Positions 15,456-24,003 of a stretch of 64,000 bases of DNA are shown here, in pieces (within the stretch, counting starts at the first letter, position 1; each line of letters starts with the position of its first letter). Below the pieces are notes generated by a model that made no database searches, was not told where the DNA came from, and saw only the letters and a list, made by a program, of their open reading frames with translations. Made by a program: the position numbers and the translations under genes. This stretch comes from Acidimicrobiales bacterium (lineage in GTDB: Bacteria > Actinomycetota > Acidimicrobiia > Acidimicrobiales > Palsa-688), in assembly GCA_036378675.1 (NCBI GenBank), contig DASUWA010000051.1, forward strand, positions 37,318 through 101,317, in the 5' to 3' direction.

Positions 15456-15761
15456 TCACGATCCTCCTGAGGAGGCCACGGGGGAGGAGCTCGACCGTGA
15501 CGGACGGTGCGTTGGGCTGCTCAGTCCGGAGCTTGATTCAGAAGATGATGACCGTGACCCCGAGTTCGTCGACTGCGAGCCGGCCTCCGAACTACCGCCT
15601 GTCGAGCTCGACGAATGCGATGTGTGTGATGAGTGGCCGGGCAGCGCGTTGGCGACGGCTGCCGAGAGGATGCCGCCTGCTAGCAACGATCCGGCGGCCA
15701 GATACCGGGTGCTGCGGCTGATCCGCTCCAATCCGAGGTCCCGAGACGCGCTAGAAGGCAT
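15456..15761 (-). CDS. Small Ser-rich protein with one membrane segment
   Basis: This 101-residue protein has one hydrophobic stretch at about residues 20-40 (YLAAGSLLAGGILSAAVANA), which could be a signal peptide or anchor. After it comes a Ser/Gly/His-rich low-complexity tail. I do not recognise the family. It lies between the small b-type membrane protein gene and apbE, only three bases before apbE, so it belongs to the electron-transfer operon. It might be a spacer or surface-exposed acceptor, but no redox motif is visible. Confidence 0.6.
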   Translation of the reverse strand: MPSSASRDLGLERISRSTRYLAAGSLLAGGILSAAVANALPGHSSHTSHSSSSTGGSSEAGSQSTNSGSRSSSSESSSGLSSPTHRPSRSSSSPVASSGGS

Positions 15762-15782
15762 GTGATCGAGTATGAAGTCCGG

Positions 15783-16484
15783 CTATGAGGCTCCGCTGAG
15801 AGCCTGGCTAAGTTTCGGATAAGAAGTCCTGTGTCCCAGCTGGGAAACCCGGTTGCTCCCTTCGTGCAACTGCCGTTCGACGTGGTATTTCCCCGTCGGG
15901 CCGAGCATCAGAAACCCCAAAATGCATCCGGCCACCAGACTCGCCGCGAGGGTCCACTGACGTACTCCTGCTCCGCGGACGTCGCGCCTCGTGCTTCGGA
16001 GCCAATCCGCCGGCGCCAGCCGAGCGGTCTCCATCAGGTGCCCAAGGACATGGATTGTCATGACTCCGAACCACAGAACGAAGCTCGCTTTGTGGACGGT
16101 CAGCAGCTTGCTGCGTGCCGATGCCGGAGCGAACATCAGCGCGATACCAGAGGCGAACAGCACGACCGTCAGCACGACCACGACCGGTCCCAGAATCCGC
16201 AGGACCAGCGGCGGGGGACCCTTGCGCCGGTACGGCAGGGAGCCGCGGTAGTAGCGAACGGACCGCCAGCCAGTCGAGCCGATTTTGAGGGTCACGGGCG
16301 GCGCGAGAAGCATGCCGATGAACACGTGAGGTGTCAGCAGGCTCCGAACGCTCATCAGGGTCGCGCCCTCCGCCGCCAATAGAACCAGAAGCAGAGCGGC
16401 AGTTCCGCTGGTCAAGCGTGCGTTCGATTCGACGCCGACTTCCTCCGGGGATTCGCGTAGCCCACTGGTTGGAACGACTCGCAC
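15783..16484 (-). CDS. Small b-type cytochrome-like membrane protein
   Basis: This 233-residue protein has four hydrophobic helices. His residues lie in TPHVFIGMLL (helix 2) and in LLTVHKASFVLWFGVMTIHVLGH (helix 4), a pattern that fits heme-b-binding four-helix proteins such as DUF4405 or cytochrome b561-like families. It is the first gene of the operon leading to apbE and the ferric-reductase-like gene, so a role in transmembrane electron transfer is likely. The start is GTG with no strong ribosome site, and the precise start is uncertain. Family assignment is by pattern only. Confidence 0.6.
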   Translation of the reverse strand: MRVVPTSGLRESPEEVGVESNARLTSGTAALLLVLLAAEGATLMSVRSLLTPHVFIGMLLAPPVTLKIGSTGWRSVRYYRGSLPYRRKGPPPLVLRILGPVVVVLTVVLFASGIALMFAPASARSKLLTVHKASFVLWFGVMTIHVLGHLMETARLAPADWLRSTRRDVRGAGVRQWTLAASLVAGCILGFLMLGPTGKYHVERQLHEGSNRVSQLGHRTSYPKLSQALSGAS

Positions 16485-16599
16485 CGTCTTCGAACTTAGG
16501 TTCCCCGCGTGGCGCTTTCACCTCGACTCCAGGTAGTTTTGCCTTTCCTTAACGTGAGTCTTGACGGTCGTTTGAACCTTCAGGCTGAGACTGAGGCCC

Positions 16600-17778
16600 T
16601 TGTCTACGCCTACTCAACTCCGGGGCCGGCGCCGTCGGTTGCGACGGTTACTGCTAGTACCCCTCGCCGCTGTGATCGTGGTGGTGCTCTTCTTCGCCGC
16701 GTCGCTCATCGGGGCGCTGACCACCCCAGGTAATCAAAACTTCCAGGCCAAGTGGGCGGATTGGTTGAGGAGCCATGACGCCGCCTTTATCGCAAACCAC
16801 CTCGAGTCGTACTACTACAGCCACAACGCGCCGTCGCGCGGCGGTGTTCCTCGAGGGCTGAACCCGTTGCCGGCATCGGCCGACGCTGCATCCGACCCAT
16901 CTCACTCGCCGCCGACGATCGTTGTGCGCTCCCACCTCGCTGCGCCTTCGCCGGTGCCTTTGGTCGTCTCACCCGCGCTTCCTGGGGAGGGCAGCTGGCG
17001 CCCCGCGGGCCCTGACATCGGCGGAGTGCCGTCTATGTACGAGGCCCAATTCAGGGCCGACGACGTTTACACGAGCCAGATCACCTCCGCAGTGTGGATA
17101 GATACGAGCCTGCTCCGCGTCGCACTCGTTCCCGGGGCCTACGAGCCGGGCGGGACATGGGCCCAAACCCCGTACATCAACTCGGCCCAGCTTCCGTACG
17201 CGTTGGCGGCATTCAACGGAGGGTTCCGTGTCCAAGATGCGCGCGGTGGGTTCTACCTCAACGGAACCACTGAGGTCCCGCTTCGAATGGGCGCCGCGTC
17301 GATGGTGATCTACTCGGACGGTCACATCGACATCGGTACCTGGGGCAACGAGGTTTCCATGTCGCAGAATGTGGTCGCAGTCCTTCAAAACCTTGCGCTC
17401 ATGGTCGACCGCGGTCGACTCGCATCGAATGCGACCTACAGCGACAACAGGGTCTGGGGATCGACTCTCGGTGCCAACACAGTCGTCGCACGTTCGGGCA
17501 TCGGTGTCAGCGCCACCGGAGCTTTGATCTATGTCGCCGGCCCGGCGCTGACTGCGAAGAGCCTGGCCGAATCGCTGCAGCGGGCCGGCGCCGTTCGGGC
17601 CATGACGCTCGACATCAACCCGGAGTGGGTCACCCTCAACTTCTACAGCCATCCGAACGGCGTCGGCAGCCCACTCGTCTACGCATCGAAGCTGTATCCG
17701 AGTATGCAGCGTCCTGCCACCCGCTATCTCGGTCCGACCCGCGAGTCGCGTGACTTCTTCATGGTCTACGCGCCGTAG
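16600..17778 (+). CDS. Phosphodiester glycosidase family protein (NAGPA-like domain)
   Basis: This 392-residue protein has a basic N-terminus and a membrane helix at about residues 15-40, so it is exported and probably anchored. The C-terminal ~230 residues resemble the NAGPA/DUF2233 domain: AAFNGGFRVQDARGGFYLNG, the DRGRLASNATYSDNRVWGST region, a MTLDINPEW segment, and a final TRYLGPTRESRDFFMVY. Family members cleave or bind phosphodiester-linked sugars on cell-wall polymers. TTG at 16600 follows GAGG. It lies between the electron-transfer operon and the two-component pair and converges with the kinase gene, so it is a separate unit. Confidence 0.75.
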   Translation: MSTPTQLRGRRRRLRRLLLVPLAAVIVVVLFFAASLIGALTTPGNQNFQAKWADWLRSHDAAFIANHLESYYYSHNAPSRGGVPRGLNPLPASADAASDPSHSPPTIVVRSHLAAPSPVPLVVSPALPGEGSWRPAGPDIGGVPSMYEAQFRADDVYTSQITSAVWIDTSLLRVALVPGAYEPGGTWAQTPYINSAQLPYALAAFNGGFRVQDARGGFYLNGTTEVPLRMGAASMVIYSDGHIDIGTWGNEVSMSQNVVAVLQNLALMVDRGRLASNATYSDNRVWGSTLGANTVVARSGIGVSATGALIYVAGPALTAKSLAESLQRAGAVRAMTLDINPEWVTLNFYSHPNGVGSPLVYASKLYPSMQRPATRYLGPTRESRDFFMVYAP

Positions 17779-17803
17779 GCCGGATTTCTCAGTTCCGGGC
17801 GAT

Positions 17804-19195
17804 TTATCTACGAGCGACTGCTGGCTCAGTTTGGGCTGCGACTACGGACAACGCAACGTCGAGTCCCGTCGGGTACGCCTGGCGAAGTTCGACCGACGCG
17901 CCGTTGCAGTTGGCCAGTTGCCGCACGATCGCCAAACCCAATCCGCTGTGACCTCCATTTGAAGTGGGTCCCTGCCAGAAGCGATCAAAAGCACGGTTCC
18001 GCTCATCCAGAGTCATGCCACGTCCCTCGTCCGTGACATGAACGCGAAGAGATCGCGAGCGATCCGAGTCCACCGAAACGACGATCCGAGAACCCTGCGG
18101 GCTTGCGTCGAGCGCGTTGGCTAGCAGATTGTCGAGTATCTGCTCGAGGTCCCCCGGTACAAGCGTTGCGAAAAGCGGCCCCGGACCGTTGTGGTCGAGA
18201 GCCACGTGCTTCTCGGCCGCAAGGGCACCCCATGCGTCGCAACGCTCGGCGATGACCGCCTGTATGTCGACGACTTCACGTGGCGGCTCGTCCTGGCCAG
18301 CTCTGCTGATGGTCAAAAGGCCGTCGACGATCCGGGAGAGCCTTTGGACCTCACGTCCGGCAGCCGCGATCTCATCCGTAGTACCTGATGTGGCACTTGC
18401 CTCGAGATTCTCGAGTCTCAGGCGCAGAGCTGTCAGCGGGGAGCGCAGCTGATGGGATGCGTCTGCCACAAACCGAGCCTGACTTTCGACCAGCTCCGTG
18501 AGTCGCGACGCCATGTGATTGAACTGTTGGGCTAGGGAGCGGATCTGCGGCGGTCCATCGTTCTCGCGTGCACGGGCATTCAAATCCCCTCCCCCGAGCC
18601 CGGCAACTACCGATTCCAAGCGGCTGAGGGGGCGGGACAGAGATCTGGCAAGAACCACGCCGACGACGGCAGTCAATACGAGCACAGCCGCGGCGAATCC
18701 GCCGAGAGCAATCCAGATGTCGTGAATCCGCTGCTCTGTGACGGACGCTGGAATAGCCAACAGGACAACGCCCGCGGGACGCCGGTCGAGGAGCACCGGC
18801 GTCACAGCAGCGGCCCATGGTTTCCCCTCGTCTTCGGTGAACGCGCTTGCCGAGACCCCGTACAGAGCTGTCACTACCAGTTGGTGAAAGTCGGTGACGA
18901 CGTCGTTGTCCTTATCTGAACTCGAACTTGCCAATATGTTGCCCGCGGGGCCGATGATCTCCACCTCGCCCCCCGTGCTGGACTTGTAGGTGGTTGCAAG
19001 GTTCGACAGCTGGGCGGCCTCGGTATGCTCGAGCCCCTCTGTAGCCAGCCCCGCCAGGCCGGCCGCTTCCCTCGAGGCTTGGCTGGCGCTTATTCCTCTC
19101 TCGTGACGCTGGGCCAGTAACCCGAGGGGTACTTCGAGCACGACGAGAATGAGAATCGCCAGCCCTAGGTATGAAAGCAGGAGGCGCCTGGTCAC
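17804..19195 (-). CDS. Sensor histidine kinase
   Basis: This 463-residue kinase has TM1 at about residues 7-27, an extracytoplasmic loop of about 130 residues, TM2 at 161-183, a HAMP domain, the phospho-acceptor box ASHQLRSPL (H248), an N box (DNLLANALDAS), DEGRGM and GLGLAIV. It should sense an envelope signal and phosphorylate the adjacent response regulator. GTG at 19195 is used because it overlaps the regulator's TGA (GTGA); the longer open frame to 19339 lies wholly within the regulator gene. The sensor loop has no motif I recognise. Confidence 0.92.
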   Translation of the reverse strand: MTRRLLLSYLGLAILILVVLEVPLGLLAQRHERGISASQASREAAGLAGLATEGLEHTEAAQLSNLATTYKSSTGGEVEIIGPAGNILASSSSDKDNDVVTDFHQLVVTALYGVSASAFTEDEGKPWAAAVTPVLLDRRPAGVVLLAIPASVTEQRIHDIWIALGGFAAAVLVLTAVVGVVLARSLSRPLSRLESVVAGLGGGDLNARARENDGPPQIRSLAQQFNHMASRLTELVESQARFVADASHQLRSPLTALRLRLENLEASATSGTTDEIAAAGREVQRLSRIVDGLLTISRAGQDEPPREVVDIQAVIAERCDAWGALAAEKHVALDHNGPGPLFATLVPGDLEQILDNLLANALDASPQGSRIVVSVDSDRSRSLRVHVTDEGRGMTLDERNRAFDRFWQGPTSNGGHSGLGLAIVRQLANCNGASVELRQAYPTGLDVALSVVAAQTEPAVARR

Positions 19196-19866
19196 TTGCT
19201 TCCATTCGACATCGTGTCGCCAAGACGGAGCCCCACGCGGCGCACGGTCTCTACCCACTCGGGGTGGCCGAGCTTCTTCCGCAGGGATGCAACGTGCACA
19301 TCGACGGTCTTGGTTGGGCCGTACCAGTGCGGGTCCCACACCTCTTCGAGGATGGTCTGCCGGTTGACCACAGCTCCCGGGTCCTCGGCCAGAAGGGCGA
19401 GCAGATCGAACTCCTTCGGCGTGAGGATCACCTCGTCCCCCGACACAAACACTCGACGGGTTCTCCGATCGACCTTGAGCTCGCCGAGCACCTGCACCTG
19501 TTCGGTCGAAGGCAGCTCGCCTATGCGGCGCATCACCGCCCGGATTCGCGCTACCAATTCTCGAAAGCCGAACGGCTTGACGATGTAGTCATCCGCCCCT
19601 AGTTCGAGGCCTACTACACGGTCCACCTCGGCGCCCCGCGCAGTAACCACGATGATCGGAACCGACGAGCGCGCTCTGAGCTGCTGGCACACCGAGTAAC
19701 CGTCGATGTCCGGCAGCCCGAGATCGAGAACGACGAGGTCAGGGGTCGCAGCCGAGAGTGCGGCTGCGCCGGTCGATACCCACTCGGTGACGAACCCTTC
19801 CCTGGTGAGACCCGCGACTAGAGGCTCGGCTATCCCGTCATCGTCCTCGGCAACCAGGATGCGCAC
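19192..19866 (-). CDS. OmpR-family response regulator
   Basis: This 224-residue protein has a receiver domain (acidic EDDD at 7-10, phospho-acceptor D48 in VVLDLGLPD, VTARG, VKPFG) followed by a winged-helix DNA-binding domain (LTPKEFDLLALL, TKTVDVHVASLRKKL). It is translationally coupled to the downstream kinase. It is divergent from prfC with about 100 bases between the starts. Targets are unknown. The nearby NAGPA-like gene or the electron-transfer operon are possible, but no shared operator was seen. Confidence 0.93.
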   Translation of the reverse strand: MRILVAEDDDGIAEPLVAGLTREGFVTEWVSTGAAALSAATPDLVVLDLGLPDIDGYSVCQQLRARSSVPIIVVTARGAEVDRVVGLELGADDYIVKPFGFRELVARIRAVMRRIGELPSTEQVQVLGELKVDRRTRRVFVSGDEVILTPKEFDLLALLAEDPGAVVNRQTILEEVWDPHWYGPTKTVDVHVASLRKKLGHPEWVETVRRVGLRLGDTMSNGSK

Positions 19867-19963
19867 CTCTCAAGGATGCATCTGTTCCCCGGTAACCTGT
19901 TGTCGCCAGCCCCGATCAACCCGTCAACCCGTTCGACGACGACCGGGCTGCGTTCCCCCCGAT

Positions 19964-21574
19964 ATGACCGTTCCCGCCATCCCCGCCGAATATCTCGCGC
20001 CGTCCGTTGAGGCGGCGCGCCGGCGGACCTTCGCGATCATCAGCCACCCCGACGCGGGCAAGACCACGCTCACCGAGAAGTTCCTTCTGTACGCCGGTGC
20101 GGTCCAAGAGGCCGGGGCGGTCCGGGCGAGAGCAGGACGCCGCCGCGCGACATCCGATTGGATGGCTATGGAAAAGGAGCGGGGAATATCGATCAGCTCC
20201 ACGGTCCTTCAATTCCCCTACCGCGATTGCACGGTGAACCTGCTCGACACTCCGGGCCACCGTGACTTCTCCGAGGACACCTACCGGGTCCTTACCGCGG
20301 CTGACGCAGCCGTCATGGTCCTCGACGTCGCGAAGGGGATCGAGCCGCAGACGCTCAAGCTGTTCGAGGTGTGCCACGCGAGGCGATTGCCCGTACTGAC
20401 ATTCATCAACAAGTGCGACCGCCCCGGTCGGGCTCCACTCGAACTGCTCGATGAGATCGAGCAACAGATAGGACTGATCGCCACCCCGGTGACATGGCCG
20501 GTAGGAGATCCGGGGGTCTTCCACGGCGTGGTCGACCGACGGACCGGGTCGTTCGTGGGTTTCTCCAAGGCGCGCGGCGGGGCGGAGATCGCCGGCGAGT
20601 TCGAGCTTGCCGCGGATGAAGCCGAGGCGGCTTACGGCTCCGAATGGGAGAGAGCGGCGGAGGAATGCAGCCTCCTCGACGAGGTCGGCGCGGTGATGGA
20701 CCGCGAATCGTTTCTGGCCGGGCTCAGCAGTCCTCTGTTCGTCGGTTCGGCGTTGACCAACTTTGGAGTGCGACACCTACTCGACGCGCTCATCGACCTT
20801 GCGCCGTCACCATCACCGGCGCTCGACGCCGACGGCGAGGAACTCGAACTGGATCGCCCGTTCGCCGGTTTCGTGTTCAAGGTTCAGGCAAACATGAACC
20901 CAGCCCACCGAGACCACGTCGCATTCGTACGCGTCTGCTCCGGTCATTTCGAGCGCGGAATGACTCTTGTTCACGGCCCGACCGGTCGGCCGTTCGCCAC
21001 CAAGTACGCGACATCCGTGTTCGGATCGGATCGAGACACGATCGATCAGGCCTGGCCCGGAGATGTGATCGGATTGGTCAACGCGTCGGGGCTGAGGGTC
21101 GGCGACTCCTTGTACGCGAGCGAGAACGGTTTCGGCGGACCGGTCGTTTTCCCGCCGATCCCCGCCTTCCCGCCCGAGTTGATCGCAAGCGCGCACCCGC
21201 GCGACCTTTCGCGATCGAAGCAGTTCAAGAGGGGATTGGAGCAGCTCGAGCAGGAAGGCGTGGTTCAGATCCTGCGGCGCTCGCCCGACGATCCCACCCC
21301 CGTACTCGCGGCGGTCGGCGCGATGCAGTTCGAGGTGCTGGCCCACCGGATGGAGCACGAGTTCGGAGCGTCGATCGAGCTGTCCGGTCCTTACGAGAGG
21401 ACGGTACGGAGGACCGATCAGGTGACCGCCTCCAACCTGCGCCCGCTTCCGGGAGTCGAGGTCCTGCATCGCCGAGACGGTGTTCTGCTGGCCGTGTTCG
21501 AAAGCCCCTATTGGCTTGCGCGGGTGCAGTCGGACCATCCCGACTGGGTCCTGGAGCAGATCTTCACCACGTAA
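19964..21574 (+). CDS. prfC: Peptide chain release factor 3
   Basis: RF3 is a GTPase that recycles RF1/RF2 from terminating ribosomes. The 537-residue protein shows the P-loop HPDAGKTTLTEK, the DTPGHRDFSEDTYR switch II box and NKCDRPGR. The RF3-type C-terminal domains run to the end. ATG at 19964 is chosen for its fit to the family N-terminus (the EAARRRTFAIISHPDAGKTT block follows). There is no ribosome site before it, so the mRNA may be leaderless or have a weak start. It is a single gene, ending opposite the MFS gene. Confidence 0.95.
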   Translation: MTVPAIPAEYLAPSVEAARRRTFAIISHPDAGKTTLTEKFLLYAGAVQEAGAVRARAGRRRATSDWMAMEKERGISISSTVLQFPYRDCTVNLLDTPGHRDFSEDTYRVLTAADAAVMVLDVAKGIEPQTLKLFEVCHARRLPVLTFINKCDRPGRAPLELLDEIEQQIGLIATPVTWPVGDPGVFHGVVDRRTGSFVGFSKARGGAEIAGEFELAADEAEAAYGSEWERAAEECSLLDEVGAVMDRESFLAGLSSPLFVGSALTNFGVRHLLDALIDLAPSPSPALDADGEELELDRPFAGFVFKVQANMNPAHRDHVAFVRVCSGHFERGMTLVHGPTGRPFATKYATSVFGSDRDTIDQAWPGDVIGLVNASGLRVGDSLYASENGFGGPVVFPPIPAFPPELIASAHPRDLSRSKQFKRGLEQLEQEGVVQILRRSPDDPTPVLAAVGAMQFEVLAHRMEHEFGASIELSGPYERTVRRTDQVTASNLRPLPGVEVLHRRDGVLLAVFESPYWLARVQSDHPDWVLEQIFTT

Positions 21575-21651
21575 GGTCCGGCCGTTAGTCCCGGCTTATT
21601 CCGGTGCGCCCCGGTGGCGTTCGCCATTTTTCCGGTACATCCGGGATCGCC

Positions 21652-21686
21652 GGTGCAATTGCGACCTCAGGCTTCAAATTTGCACC
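21652..21686. repeat. Inverted repeat downstream of prfC
   Basis: GGTGCAA and TTGCACC are separated by 21 bases. This is a weak stem in the AT-richer 190-base gap between prfC and the MFS gene and could help end prfC transcription. Confidence 0.3.
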
Positions 21687-21740
21687 ACCTCAAAAACGAC
21701 ATGTCCCACAAAAGTCCAGTGAAGGAATCGCTGCAAGCCC

Positions 21741-21763
21741 GCGCTCCTTAGGGCGAGGAGCGC
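21741..21763. terminator. Hairpin after the MFS stop codon
   Basis: A perfect 8-base stem (GCGCTCCT / AGGAGCGC) with a seven-base loop directly abuts the MFS stop codon, between two convergent genes. No T-run is present. Confidence 0.5.
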
Positions 21764-23152
21764 TTAGCCGCTTAGTTCCACGCGAGGGCGTTTCCGCACC
21801 GCTGCGATCATGGCCGCGAGAAGTGCGGCGCCGGCGAGCAACCACGCCGCATTCCTGTAGCCGTCCCGGGCGGCTGCCTCAGAAGCGGCTCCTGATCCCG
21901 CGCCGGCGGTATAGGCAAGGCTCGCGAGGGCAAGTCCGAGGGATGTGCCGAGGCCTCGCGTCATGTTCAGAACACCCGACGCGACGCCGCGCTGGTCCTT
22001 GGGCACAGCCCCCATGATCGCCGCGTTGTTCGGGGGAGTGAAAGAACCGATCCCGAGCCCGGCGATGGCGAAGAGCGGCAGCATCAGCGCGAGCGACCCG
22101 TAGGAGAGGGCGGTCCCGGCCAGGGCGGCTGACGCGACGAGCATCCCGGCGACGGTGAGCGGGCGGGCTCCTACCTCGTCCGACAAGCGTCCGGCAAGCG
22201 GCGCGGCGACGCCCACCCCGAGAGGGAGGAGGAACAATTCGATCCCCGCGTGACCCGTCGTCTGACGGTGACCGACCTCCAGCAGGAACGGCGCAACAGT
22301 GAGGGTGCCGAACAGGACCAGGTATGACAAAAGCCCGCTGGCGATGCCGGCGCCAAAGGCGGGTTTTCGTAACAGGGACAGGTCGAGCATCGGGCTCTGC
22401 GTATGTCGCTCCCTCGCTCCGAAGCCCGCCAGGAGAACCATTGCTGCCAAGAACCCCGACACGATGATTCCTGACGACCAGCCGTAGCGGTCTCCGAACG
22501 AGATGGACAGGAGCAGCGCGCATATTCCCGGTACGAACAGGCCGAGGCCGACCCAATCGAAACGTGCCCTGGAGGCGAGGTCGCGACTGCGCGGGACGAA
22601 TAGCCAAGCGAGCAAGGTCGCTGCCAAGCCCACCGGGACGTTGACCAGGAAGACCAACCTCCAACCGGCCAGAGCTATGAGGAGCCCCCCGATCGCCGGG
22701 CCGAGAGCCAGCCCCAGCGCCTGCGCCGCGCCCTGGACGCCGAGGGCGCGGCCGAGCTGGTGCTTCGGGGTCGCGCTGGCGATGATCGCGACGCTGTTCG
22801 CCTGGAGCATCGCCGCCCCGAAACCCTGGATAACCCGGAAGACGATCAGAAGTTGCAGGTTGGGAGCCGCACCACAAAGCGCGGATCCGGCCACGAATAC
22901 GACAAAGCCGTATATGTAGAGCAGCTTCCGCCCCGCCATGTCCGCGAACCGCCCGACCGCGGCCAGAGTGCCGACGAGCACCAGCAGGTATGCCTGGGCG
23001 ACCCACTGAACCGACCCTAGGGACGCGTGGAAGGCCTGGCGAAGCGTCGGGAACGCGAGCGTGACGATCGAGGCGTCGAGCTGGCCCATGAACGCACCGA
23101 CAGAAACCGCTCCCACGACCAGCCAGGGCGCGAACGGCGAGTTGCGAACCAC
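21764..23152 (-). CDS. MFS efflux transporter (DHA2-like)
   Basis: This 462-residue membrane protein has many hydrophobic helices. Its motifs fit drug:H+ antiporters: MGQLDASIVTLAFPTL in the first helix (motif D1), GRFADMAGRKLL in loop 2-3 (motif A), and QGFGAAMLQANS followed by LGPAIGGLLI (motif C region). It should export small toxic molecules or metabolites. The frame is open to 23386 but overlaps the tetR gene. GTG at 23152 is chosen because it starts the conserved N-terminus just before the first helix. It lies 86 bases downstream of the TetR gene on the same strand and is probably controlled by it. Confidence 0.88.
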   Translation of the reverse strand: MVRNSPFAPWLVVGAVSVGAFMGQLDASIVTLAFPTLRQAFHASLGSVQWVAQAYLLVLVGTLAAVGRFADMAGRKLLYIYGFVVFVAGSALCGAAPNLQLLIVFRVIQGFGAAMLQANSVAIIASATPKHQLGRALGVQGAAQALGLALGPAIGGLLIALAGWRLVFLVNVPVGLAATLLAWLFVPRSRDLASRARFDWVGLGLFVPGICALLLSISFGDRYGWSSGIIVSGFLAAMVLLAGFGARERHTQSPMLDLSLLRKPAFGAGIASGLLSYLVLFGTLTVAPFLLEVGHRQTTGHAGIELFLLPLGVGVAAPLAGRLSDEVGARPLTVAGMLVASAALAGTALSYGSLALMLPLFAIAGLGIGSFTPPNNAAIMGAVPKDQRGVASGVLNMTRGLGTSLGLALASLAYTAGAGSGAASEAAARDGYRNAAWLLAGAALLAAMIAAVRKRPRVELSG

Positions 23153-23238
23153 CCCGGGCCGCCGAGGCTCGACCAGCAATCTGTGCCACGTAGAAAGCGT
23201 CAACGGGGCGGCTTCGGAGCTGAGGGGGCCGGCGCCAG

Positions 23239-23847
23239 CTACCCGGGTGGCCGAACCGACGAAATCAGGCGTGAGATCAGAGCGACCCACTCCGATGGAT
23301 CGGGATCGGGAAGCCCTGCGACAGCAAGGTGAGTGAAACCGACTCCGAGAGCGAGGGAGAACCGTGCCAGCACTGCGGCATCCCATTCGGGGGCGAGATC
23401 ACCGTCGTTGCGGGCTCGCTCCATCAACCGGGTTAGTTCGCCCTCCATGGCCTTCAAAGCCTCTGCCACGCGCGTGCCGACGTCGGGGTGGCGCCGGGCA
23501 GCCGAGAACATCTCCACGAAAAGGAGCCTCTCGGTGCTGTCAGGCTCGGACACCATCCTTCGCGCCATGAGCAGGAGCCGATCGGCAGCGGACACGCCGG
23601 CCTCGCGGGCCGCCTCCATGTCGACAACGACGTGGGATGAGCTCCTCTCGATCGTCTTCAGGAGCAGCTCGGCCTTGTCGCGGAAGTTGGCGTAGATCGC
23701 TCCGGTGGTGAGGCCCGCCCGACGGGCAACCTCCGCGACTGTCGTGCCGTCGTAGCCACGCTCGCAGAAGACCTCCGCCGCGGCGTCGAGCAAGCGGCCC
23801 CGGGTCGTCGAATCAACCGCTGGCTGCTGGTCGACCGGCACGCTCAC
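23239..23847 (-). CDS. TetR-family transcriptional regulator
   Basis: This 202-residue repressor has a helix-turn-helix at about residues 17-60 (LLDAAAEVFCERGYDGTTVAEVARRAGLTTGAIYANFRDK region) and a variable ligand-binding C-terminal domain. It starts with GTG. It is co-directional with and upstream of the MFS pump, and divergent from the diiron protein gene. A perfect palindrome, GCACCG-TT-CGGTGC, in the divergent region is a candidate operator. The inducing ligand cannot be read from the sequence. Confidence 0.92.
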   Translation of the reverse strand: MSVPVDQQPAVDSTTRGRLLDAAAEVFCERGYDGTTVAEVARRAGLTTGAIYANFRDKAELLLKTIERSSSHVVVDMEAAREAGVSAADRLLLMARRMVSEPDSTERLLFVEMFSAARRHPDVGTRVAEALKAMEGELTRLMERARNDGDLAPEWDAAVLARFSLALGVGFTHLAVAGLPDPDPSEWVALISRLISSVRPPG

Positions 23848-23891
23848 AGCTCGATGCTAGTTGCGGGTGGCCGGGTGCTACGTGTGTGGAT

Positions 23892-23905
23892 GCACCGTTC
23901 GGTGC
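23892..23905. promoter_or_regulatory. Candidate TetR operator
   Basis: GCACCG-TT-CGGTGC is a perfect 6+2+6 palindrome between the divergent tetR and diiron-protein genes. It starts 45 bases upstream of the tetR start codon and ends 12 bases before the -35 of the rightward promoter. Confidence 0.5.
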
Positions 23906-23917
23906 TCTGTCCAGGCC

Positions 23918-23947
23918 TTGCCACGACTCCAAAATAGCGGTTATTAT
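23918..23947 (+). promoter_or_regulatory. Promoter of the diiron protein gene
   Basis: TTGCCA, an 18-base spacer, then TATTAT match the sigA consensus well. The start of transcription would fall near 23954, at the head of the direct repeats. Confidence 0.55.
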
Positions 23948-23952
23948 CGACG

Positions 23953-23990
23953 GAGGAAAGCCGTTCACCCAGAGGAAAGCCGCTCACCTA
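23953..23990 (+). repeat. Tandem 19-bp direct repeat in the leader of the diiron gene
   Basis: Two adjacent copies, gaggaaagccgttcaccca and gaggaaagccgctcaccta, match at 17 of 19 bases. They fill the leader between the promoter and the GGAGG ribosome site. Each contains a GAGGAAAG ribosome-site-like string. Confidence 0.75.
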
Positions 23991-24003
23991 CCCGGAGGTT
24001 GAT

